DNA of 10,117 bases from Thermoproteus sp. UBA157. GTDB taxonomy: Archaea > Thermoproteota > Thermoprotei > Thermoproteales > Thermoproteaceae. The notes beneath the pieces are model-generated. The model was not told where the DNA came from. It saw only the letters and a list, made by a program, of their open reading frames with translations, and did no database searches. Below are positions 6,061 through 10,117 of the stretch, piece by piece. The stretch covers positions 1,527-11,643 of the forward strand of contig DANS01000047.1 of NCBI GenBank assembly GCA_002497345.1, read 5' to 3'. Both the position numbers and the translations under genes were made by a program. How positions within the stretch are numbered: position 1 is the first letter of the stretch; each line of letters opens with the position of its first letter.

Positions 6061-6415
6061 CAAAGTTCCACACGACGTGTGCGAACTCTACTGGAGGTTG
6101 GTCGAACAAGGCGTGGAGGTCTTAGGCGGATTGACCGGCTGGGCTCGCGCGTTTGGGTGCGACGTGGGCATAAACTGCGACTGCGACGTGGTGGTGGCCG
6201 AAAGCGATGCCGAGAAATTGCCGCCTACTCCTTGTTTATGGACCATAGACAAGCCCGGCTTTTCTCACAAACGAGTATGGTTGGGCGGATTGCCCCACGT
6301 CTCCTTGGAGGACTTGCCGAGGGTGAAGAGTCCTTATACCAAAGCCCTCCTCGAGTGTATTAGGGATGTACTTCGTAGACGCGCAACCGGCGGCCGTCCT
6401 CAGCAGGGAATATGA
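6029..6415 (+). CDS. 128-aa cysteine-containing hypothetical protein
   Basis: A 128-residue protein with cysteines at 18, 44, 50 and 52 (FGCDVGINCDCDVVV) and further ones near PTPCLW and LLECIR. The middle looks like a small alpha/beta unit (GLTGWARAFGCD, DVVVAESDAEKL, RVWLGGLPHVSLEDL) ending in a basic helix (DVLRRR). The ATG at 6029 overlaps the 54-aa gene by 32 bp. A GTG at 6077, sixteen bases after that gene's stop, is a credible alternative and would give 112 residues. The last 56 bases overlap the convergent His-rich gene on the minus strand. The CxC site could hold metal, but no family is recognised. Codon use looks genuine throughout. Confidence 0.65.
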   Translation: MSILSSSKKFNKVPHDVCELYWRLVEQGVEVLGGLTGWARAFGCDVGINCDCDVVVAESDAEKLPPTPCLWTIDKPGFSHKRVWLGGLPHVSLEDLPRVKSPYTKALLECIRDVLRRRATGGRPQQGI

Positions 6416-6860
6416 ACGTGACCTTGTAGACGTCGCCGAAATATATACCGGCCAAGTCGTCGCCTAGGTGAAACTCGCCGTCGATCCCATGTACGGCACA
6501 TTTCTCGCAATTCGATCTCGCATATTCTATCAAGTCTCTGAAGGCCTTTACTAGATCCTTTGGAGGAGCCCTTATCACGAACAACACGGTGCCGTGATTG
6601 CCGTGGAAGTGGGGATGCGCATCGGCCTTGTAGGTCTTAATTGCGTAGTCCATGAAGTCGCCGATCTCCCTCGCGAATTCTTGATCGCTGGGCATGAGAC
6701 TGTGCTCCTCCTCATGATGTTCCTCTTCTTCCTCGTCAGCAGCGATCAATGTGAAGTTGAGCAGAAGCTCTAATTGATCGGAAGCCGCTATTCTGACTAG
6801 GTCGTTCTCGATCTTGCGCCACTCCTCAAGGCCTAATTTGAGCTTGCCTACGCCTTGCAC
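6360..6860 (-). CDS. His/Glu-rich hypothetical protein, possibly metal-binding
   Basis: A 166-residue protein of unknown family. Histidine- and acid-rich patches suggest metal binding: DEEEEEHHEEEH in the first third, HPHFHGNHG mid-chain, then CEKCAVHG, GEFHLG and a final VHP. Between them are ordinary alpha/beta segments (TVLFVIRAPPKDLVKAFRDLIEYA, DVYKVTFIFPAEDGRRLRVYEV). There is no signal peptide or membrane helix, so it is probably cytosolic. The GTG at 6860 is preferred as start because GAGGTGAT, complementary to the 16S tail, lies 11 nt upstream. A TTG at 6872 overlaps that site and would add four residues. It overlaps the plus-strand 128-aa gene by 56 bp. Metal binding is inference from composition only. 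Confidence 0.75.
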   Translation of the reverse strand: MQGVGKLKLGLEEWRKIENDLVRIAASDQLELLLNFTLIAADEEEEEHHEEEHSLMPSDQEFAREIGDFMDYAIKTYKADAHPHFHGNHGTVLFVIRAPPKDLVKAFRDLIEYARSNCEKCAVHGIDGEFHLGDDLAGIYFGDVYKVTFIFPAEDGRRLRVYEVHP

Positions 6861-6871
6861 GCTGCTATCCA

Positions 6872-6879
6872 ATCACCTC
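6872..6879 (-). promoter_or_regulatory. Shine-Dalgarno site of the His/Glu-rich gene
   Basis: GAGGTGAT on the minus strand matches the archaeal anti-SD (ATCACCTC). It decides the start: it overlaps the TTG at 6872 but is spaced 11 nt before GTG 6860. A/T-rich TATA candidates lie further upstream at about 6881-6897. Confidence 0.5.
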
Positions 6880-6962
6880 TTTAAAAAGTTGTATATTGAC
6901 TAACTGCGATGGTCGGCTAGTGCACGGCCTCCGAGCGCTCCGCCAGTAACCAGCTGGTTGAT

Positions 6963-6968
6963 AAAAAA
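6963..6968 (-). terminator. oligo-T terminator after tRNA-Ile
   Basis: On the minus strand a run of six T residues starts 8 nt past the tRNA discriminator base. Oligo-T tracts are sufficient terminators for archaeal RNA polymerase. The tract is followed by the 12-bp palindrome AACCAGCTGGTT (6948-6959). Confidence 0.5.
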
Positions 6969-7012
6969 TGAGGTAGTGGGCCCGCCGGGATTTGAACCCG
7001 GGGCCTCCCGGT

Positions 7013-7030
7013 TGCCCGGGCTAAGCCCTT
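7013..7030 (-). other. tRNA intron 2 (position 37/38, canonical)
   Basis: AAGGGCTTAGCCCGGGCA, 18 nt, containing a GGGC/GCCC hairpin with loop TTA. The boundaries are inferred from the mature anticodon arm and can slide by one or two bases. Only two base pairs of the expected central helix form (C-G, U-G), so any splice motif is relaxed. Confidence 0.55.
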
Positions 7031-7037
7031 TATCAGC

Positions 7038-7053
7038 TTCGCCGGATACTCCA
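7038..7053 (-). other. tRNA intron 1 (position 30/31, non-canonical)
   Basis: TGGAGTATCCGGCGAA, 16 nt. The exon CGCC pairs with intron GGCG to give a perfect 4-bp central helix. It is flanked by three-base bulges CG|T and AA|G, each cut after the second base. The intron closes on itself with GGA/TCC around GTA. This is a strict bulge-helix-bulge and fixes both boundaries. Confidence 0.8.
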
Positions 7054-7109
7054 CGGGCGCTCCAACCTGGCTAAGCTACGGGCCCCTCTTTACGTGGCTT
7101 TGTTATAGC

Positions 7110-7120
7110 AATTTTAAGCT
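7110..7120 (-). promoter_or_regulatory. TATA-box promoter of tRNA-Ile
   Basis: On the minus strand AGCTTAAAAT is centred about 30 nt before the tRNA 5' end, with a possible BRE (AAG) beside it. The tract AAGCTT...AATT reads similarly on both strands and could also serve a rightward transcript into 7138-7295. Confidence 0.5.
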
Positions 7121-7295
7121 TTTCCATCTAAGTCCTTCGCCGGATAGGTAACGCCCTAGTGGCCCGGCGTGCTCAACTACAGATGGCTCGATCGCTGGGG
7201 CTATTGTCGACATCGATCCTTAAGCGTTCGAAGGCCTCAGCGCGACTCTTGTCGAGATGTCGAAAAATATAATGCGGAAAAAGGATCGACCAAAA
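7121..7295. other. gene-free intergenic stretch with complementary arms
   Basis: I see no convincing coding frame here. The stretch holds three sets of complementary arms: CGCCGG/CCGGCG (7138-7143/7164-7169) with inner TAGG/CCTA; TCGACATC/GATGTCGA (7207-7214/7256-7263); and TCGATCCTT/AAGGATCGA (7213-7221/7281-7289). The last two share bases, so they exclude one another. It may encode a structured RNA or hold the 3' terminator of tes (T5 on the minus strand at 7278-7282). Confidence 0.35.
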
Positions 7296-9017
7296 TTACA
7301 AGTGCCCCGGCGTAGCAATTCTCTTCCAACCTGTTAGCGATATGCCTGTTATCTTGGTCCACACCTTGGGATCCACCCGGAAGGATTGCTCTATCCTCTC
7401 TCTGTGGAAGTTGTTATACGTGCAGAAGGGTATAACGCGGCCGTCCGGCGTCGCGTAGTGGATGTCGCAACGCTGTATTCTCTCCACGTCGAAGTTCATG
7501 ACGTCCATGAAGTGCATTATGCCGAGACCGACTATGTTGAAGAAGAACTGGCCCAGCGAGTCGTAGTCCTTCTTAACCAAGAAGTCCTGTATGAGGCCCC
7601 TTATCCTCTTGTGCTTGACGGTGCGCAGGAGCTTCATGGCCTTCGTGGCCGCCACGGCCTTCCAGACGGTCCTCCCCCTCTTCGCCGTCTTGTACACGTC
7701 CCATGCTATCTTCTCGAAGGCGTCCACGTCCACCAGTTTAGTTATCGGGTATATCCTCCTCTCGTCTTCGTCGTAGTAGATGAACGTGGCGGCGCCGCAC
7801 ACAGGGTTCATGGAGAACAGCGGTTTCGGCGAATCTGTCAACGCCTCGACCATCTTGGCTACCGCCACCGGCCAATTCGTGGGCCTCCAATCCCATCTGC
7901 TGATGAGCCCGTTGGTCTGCTTCTCTATCTCTATTATTGTGTCCGGAATCGTGATTCTGAGCTTCCTCAGCTCCTCCTTGCTGTACAGCCTGGCACGGCC
8001 GGCGAAGGAGACCGGCTGTATGTTGATCCATCTTATCACGTCTCTGTTCTGTATCGCGAAGTCCAGTATCTTGCCCAAGTCCTTGTCGTTATAGCCCCTG
8101 GCCAACGTCACCACCGGGACTATCGATCTGTGGCCGAGCTTCCTAGCTACCTCTATCAGCTTGCGCCTAACGGCCGCGTAGGCCTTGGGGTTGTACATGC
8201 GGTGCCTCACAACGCCCTCGTTGTTCTCGTCTATTGTATCGAACTGTAGATATAGCGTGGAGAGCCCTGCGTCGAGAAGCGCCTTGTAGAACTCGGGCTC
8301 GTTAGCAAGCCTTATGCCGTTGGTGTTGACCTCCACGTGGGTGAAGCCCAGCTTCTTGGCCATTCTGATTATCTCAGGCAAGTCGTCCCTCAGAGTCGGC
8401 TCGCCTCCTGATATCTGGAGGGCATTAGGCGGCCAAGGCCTCTGGGCTCTCAGAGTCCTCAACATGTACTCTATCTGCTCCAACGTCGGCTCGTAGACGT
8501 AGCCGGCAGCGCCCGCGTTGGCGAAGCATACCGGACACGCCATGTTGCATCTGTTCGTTACGTCGATGATTGCGAGAACTGTGTCGCTCTTGTGTACCGG
8601 GCACAAGCCGCAGCCCATGGGGCAGGAGCCCATCTCCGTATAGAACTGCAGATCCGTGTAGGGATTGGCCAAGCCCTTGGCTATATACTCGGGGGTATCC
8701 CACTGGAGGAAATAGTAATACATCTCTGCATCTCCCCAGTAGAGATCCTCGAACACGCCGTGTTCCGGACAGACCTTCTTGAGCCATATGGCTCCATTCT
8801 CCTCGTACACGACCATCGGTATTCTCTTGTTGCAGATAGGACACACGGAAAGCGAGGTCTTGACGACTCTCGTATGTTCGGGCAAGGCGAATTGCCTCTT
8901 GACGGTGTTCTGCCAGCTTTCGTTGAGGAGAGTGGCCTTGTATCTGCTGGGCAGATTGAACCTACTGAGGTCGACCAGCTTCGTCGGCTTGACTAGCTCC
9001 AGCACTTGTTTGCTCAT
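7296..9017 (-). CDS. tes: tetraether lipid synthase, radical SAM (Tes/GDGT-MAS)
   Basis: A 573-residue radical SAM enzyme of the family that couples the phytanyl ends of two archaeal diether lipids into membrane-spanning tetraethers. Cysteine clusters in order: C59-x2-C62 with C83-PEHG; C132-x3-C136-x2-C139 (GSCPMGCGLCPVHKS); the radical-SAM triad C157-x3-C161-x2-C164 (TNRCNMACPVCFAN) that binds the SAM 4Fe-4S cluster; and C517/C532 (CDIHYATPDGRVIPFC). The SAM-contact GGEP is at 204-207. The CPEHG...YWGDAEMY and GLCPVHKSDTVLAIIDVTNRCN segments match my memory of Methanocaldococcus MJ0619, the characterised Tes. It probably works at the inner membrane face. The ATG at 9017 has a TATA tract about 28 nt upstream. 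It diverges from a TrmB-family regulator and its promoter carries a palindrome. Confidence 0.88.
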   Translation of the reverse strand: MSKQVLELVKPTKLVDLSRFNLPSRYKATLLNESWQNTVKRQFALPEHTRVVKTSLSVCPICNKRIPMVVYEENGAIWLKKVCPEHGVFEDLYWGDAEMYYYFLQWDTPEYIAKGLANPYTDLQFYTEMGSCPMGCGLCPVHKSDTVLAIIDVTNRCNMACPVCFANAGAAGYVYEPTLEQIEYMLRTLRAQRPWPPNALQISGGEPTLRDDLPEIIRMAKKLGFTHVEVNTNGIRLANEPEFYKALLDAGLSTLYLQFDTIDENNEGVVRHRMYNPKAYAAVRRKLIEVARKLGHRSIVPVVTLARGYNDKDLGKILDFAIQNRDVIRWINIQPVSFAGRARLYSKEELRKLRITIPDTIIEIEKQTNGLISRWDWRPTNWPVAVAKMVEALTDSPKPLFSMNPVCGAATFIYYDEDERRIYPITKLVDVDAFEKIAWDVYKTAKRGRTVWKAVAATKAMKLLRTVKHKRIRGLIQDFLVKKDYDSLGQFFFNIVGLGIMHFMDVMNFDVERIQRCDIHYATPDGRVIPFCTYNNFHRERIEQSFRVDPKVWTKITGISLTGWKRIATPGHL

Positions 9018-9024
9018 TGCGCCT

Positions 9025-9039
9025 TCACGAATATCGTGA
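9025..9039. promoter_or_regulatory. palindrome, candidate operator at the tes promoter
   Basis: TCACGAATATCGTGA: six-base arms around a three-base centre. It lies between the shared TATA tract (9040-9053) and the tes ATG (9017), where a bound protein would block RNA polymerase. Its ACGA-N3-TCGT core resembles the second palindrome at 9051-9068. Confidence 0.55.
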
Positions 9040-9053
9040 TTAAAAATTTTTTA
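9040..9053. promoter_or_regulatory. shared divergent TATA tract (tes and TrmB-family gene)
   Basis: The A/T tract TTAAAAATTTTTTA is centred about 28-29 nt from the tes ATG and about 27 nt from the TrmB-family GTG. It can supply the TATA box for both divergent leaderless transcripts in the 55-bp gap. Confidence 0.55.
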
Positions 9054-9068
9054 ACGAAATTTCGTTAA
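9051..9068. promoter_or_regulatory. 18-bp perfect palindrome, candidate operator
   Basis: TTAACGAAATTTCGTTAA is identical to its reverse complement. It ends 4 bp before the GTG of the TrmB-family gene and starts in the TATA tract, a typical place for autorepression. The core is ACGA-N4-TCGT, similar to the site at 9025-9039. Confidence 0.65.
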
Positions 9069-9072
9069 TTCG

Positions 9073-9789
9073 GTGAACAAAGCTCTCAAAGTCCTGGGGC
9101 TCGACGAGAGGGACTTGGCGGTATACACGTTCCTAGTGGAGAGGGGGGCCTCGACAGCTAGAGAGATAGCGGAAAGCCTAGGTGTGCCATATACGAAGAT
9201 ATACCAACATCTAGAGGCCCTCGAGGCGCGCGGCTTCATCGAACGTATCGCCGGACGCCCCGCTAGGTACTCAGCCCGGCCGCCCGCTGAGGTCTACAAG
9301 GGGCTTGTCTCCTTTGCGTCCGCGGCGCTCAAGGCGTTGAAGGAGCAGATGGATTTGCTTCAAACTCTTTATGAGTCTAAACACGGGAGGGCCTCCACTA
9401 CGTTTATAGCGTTGATAAGAGGCGAGAAGGTCCTCGACCTCGTCGAGGAGATAATAAGATCCGGCGAGGCGATCGTATACGTGGCGTTGCCTTACGCCGA
9501 GCTCATAACTCCGAGAATCATCTCAGCTATCGAGGAAGAGTCTAAACGAATAGAGGTGAAGCTCCTCGCGGCGAAGAAAATCGCTAAGTATATAGATCTC
9601 CCTCCTCGCGTTGAGGTCAGAGCTCTTGACGATATGTTCGGAGGTGGGGCGTTGGGCAATTCGGCCCTCCTCGTGGTAAAACACGGAGAGGGGCTGCTTG
9701 GCATACACAGCAATGAGAGATATCTACTTGATATAGCTAAAACCTATTTCAACTACCTATGGGATAAGGCTGAGCCGATCCGCAGTTGA
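9073..9789 (+). CDS. TrmB-family transcriptional regulator
   Basis: A 238-residue DNA-binding protein. Residues 1-75 form a TrmB-type winged helix: LGLDERDLAVYTFLVERGASTAREIAESLGVPYTKIYQHLEALEARGFIERIAGRPARYSA, with the recognition helix around PYTKIYQHLEALEARG. A helical linker (about 75-105) precedes a C-terminal alpha/beta domain (EKVLDLVEEIIRSGEAIVYVALP to YLLDIAKTYFNYLWDKA). The protein is shorter than sugar-sensing TrmB and shows no clear sugar-binding domain, so the ligand is unknown. The start is GTG 9073, placed by the TATA tract about 27 nt upstream. It diverges from tes, and a perfect palindrome sits directly before its start. That arrangement suggests autoregulation and control of tes; this last step is inference. 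Confidence 0.88.
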   Translation: MNKALKVLGLDERDLAVYTFLVERGASTAREIAESLGVPYTKIYQHLEALEARGFIERIAGRPARYSARPPAEVYKGLVSFASAALKALKEQMDLLQTLYESKHGRASTTFIALIRGEKVLDLVEEIIRSGEAIVYVALPYAELITPRIISAIEEESKRIEVKLLAAKKIAKYIDLPPRVEVRALDDMFGGGALGNSALLVVKHGEGLLGIHSNERYLLDIAKTYFNYLWDKAEPIRS

Positions 9790-9800
9790 CGCCTCCAGCG

Positions 9801-10019
9801 TCACTTGTCCCGCGACGGCCCCTCGACAATCGAGGCGATTAGGGAATAGGTGTAGAGCTCAAGCAAGAGCGCCACGCCTTTGTATATAGCCATAGATATC
9901 AGCGATACGTACGCGGCCCAAGCCAGCAAGGGCATTTCGACGTGACCGCCGAACACCTCCATCGTGATAACCACCGTTATATCGTAGCGACGGGATTTAG
10001 CCAATTTGTCGAATACCAT
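9801..10019 (-). CDS. 72-aa membrane protein, hypothetical
   Basis: ATG (10019) to TGA, 72 residues. A basic N-terminus (KLAKSRRYD) precedes a beta-like stretch (ITVVITMEVF) and a hydrophobic helix at about residues 30-53 (MPLLAWAAYVSLISMAIY...). The hydrophobic segment may continue to residue 65, so one or two membrane passes are possible. It ends 11 bp from the convergent TrmB-family gene. A gene tail with the same orientation stops 42 bp upstream, so they may be co-transcribed. A perfect Shine-Dalgarno lies upstream but at an unusually long 22-nt spacing. I do not recognise the family. Confidence 0.55.
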   Translation of the reverse strand: MVFDKLAKSRRYDITVVITMEVFGGHVEMPLLAWAAYVSLISMAIYKGVALLLELYTYSLIASIVEGPSRDK

Positions 10020-10040
10020 CGTCGCACCAATCTGAGCCTA

Positions 10041-10050
10041 GATCACCTCC
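10041..10050 (-). promoter_or_regulatory. strong Shine-Dalgarno with unclear start codon
   Basis: GGAGGTGATC on the minus strand is a full match to the archaeal anti-SD. The ATG of the 72-aa gene is 22 nt away, which is long. A TTG (10030) at 11 nt opens only a 17-codon frame ending at 9977. The in-frame codons just before the 10019 ATG offer no ATG, GTG or TTG. Confidence 0.45.
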
Positions 10051-10061
10051 GTGTCCCGCTT

Positions 10062-10117
10062 TTACAAATACATCCCGACGCCCTTCAGCCTCATTAGGCC
10101 GAAGAGGTCCTTGTTCG
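10062..10117 (-). CDS. unknown gene, C-terminal tail
   Basis: On the minus strand a frame enters from the window edge and reads NKDLFGLMRLKGVGMYL before a TAA at 10062-10064. The sequence looks protein-like and is followed 12 bp later by a strong Shine-Dalgarno, as at a gene junction inside an operon. It is too short to assign a family. Confidence 0.45.
   Translation of the reverse strand, partial: NKDLFGLMRLKGVGMYL

Larger units (their letters stand above)
6977..7085 (-). tRNA. tRNA-Ile(GAT) with two introns
   Basis: Acceptor stem GGGCCCG (7085-7079) pairs with CGGGCCC (6984-6978); the discriminator is A (6977) and no CCA is encoded. The D arm has GCTT/GAGC, and the T arm has CCGGG/CCCGG around TTCAAAT. 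The anticodon arm is broken: CCCG, a 16-nt intron, GCTGATA, an 18-nt intron, then ACCGGG. Removing both gives stem CCCGG/CCGGG and loop CTGATAA, anticodon GAT (7034-7032), the usual archaeal tRNA-Ile form. G3:C70 excludes Ala. The first intron (30/31) has a strict bulge-helix-bulge. The second (37/38) is less regular, so Val(GAC) is a weak alternative. Confidence 0.85.

Noticed and set aside
6948..6959. 12-bp perfect palindrome AACCAGCTGGTT downstream of the tRNA
   Set aside because: It lies past the oligo-T terminator in a short intergenic gap with no gene start nearby. A single 12-bp palindrome is weak evidence on its own.
6977..7085. tRNA-Val(GAC), tRNA-Val(TAC) or tRNA-Ala(GGC) as the mature product
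   Set aside because: Ala is excluded by G3:C70. Val(TAC) needs a 7-nt intron and is at odds with the strict splice motif of intron 1. Val(GAC) needs a less usual intron site. Ile gives the canonical 37/38 site and the typical CTGATAA loop.
7144..7160. Resemblance to an RNase P RNA element (GGTAACGCC)
   Set aside because: Short match to a bacterial-type helix only. I could not find the conserved P4 segments around it, so I left it as an unassigned structured region.
7386..8249. Long plus-strand open frame antisense to tes
   Set aside because: It is rich in His, Val, Arg and Tyr in the way of a mirrored frame, has no promoter, and lies wholly inside the clearly conserved tes gene.
9789..9801. 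Terminator hairpin between the TrmB-family gene and the membrane gene
   Set aside because: The gap is only 11 bp and has no T-run or clear stem.
1..10117. CRISPR arrays, insertion sequences, integrase sites, phage genes
   Set aside because: No regularly spaced repeats, transposase-like frames or tRNA-anchored direct repeats were seen. The tRNA 3' end is not repeated elsewhere in the window as far as I can see.

Overview
The window looks like chromosomal DNA of a hyperthermophilic crenarchaeon, most likely a Thermoproteales member of the Thermoproteus/Pyrobaculum kind. Reasons: an archaeal-type AspRS close to what I recall of Pyrobaculum, an archaeal uL24, an aCPSF2-like nuclease, a TrmB-family regulator and a tetraether-lipid synthase. 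TATA elements sit about 20-30 nt before many start codons, implying leaderless mRNAs. GTG starts are common, and a tRNA carries two small introns, one at a non-canonical site. I see no mobile element, CRISPR array or other sign of recent transfer.

Layout. Positions 1-204 hold the end of an unknown gene. A membrane-anchored, sequon-rich hypothetical protein follows (269-949), then a NUDIX hydrolase overlapping protein-isoaspartate methyltransferase pcm (987-2086). From 2075 to 4558 four genes read leftward. In transcription order they are a 49-aa coiled-coil miniprotein, rpl24, a Zn-ribbon/KH NusA-like protein and aspS, a translation/transcription cluster. Divergent from it is an aCPSF2-like beta-CASP nuclease (4589-5866), followed by two overlapping small unknown genes (5896-6415). 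A His- and Glu-rich protein (6360-6860, minus) runs into them tail to tail.

A minus-strand tRNA-Ile(GAT) at 6977-7085 is interrupted by two introns. The 210-bp gap after it (7086-7295) holds several complementary arms and may encode a structured RNA. Next come the radical-SAM tetraether synthase tes (7296-9017, minus) and, diverging from it across 55 bp, a TrmB-family regulator (9073-9789). The window closes with a small membrane protein and the tail of another gene, both on the minus strand.

The most interesting signal is the tes/TrmB-family intergenic region. One shared A/T-rich TATA tract is flanked by two related palindromes (cores ACGA-N3-TCGT and ACGA-N4-TCGT), each lying between TATA and one start codon. 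This suggests a local regulator that controls itself and membrane-spanning lipid synthesis. Secondary points are the two-intron tRNA-Ile, the palindrome over the aspS TATA box, the miniprotein upstream of rpl24, and discriminating-type signature residues in AspRS.
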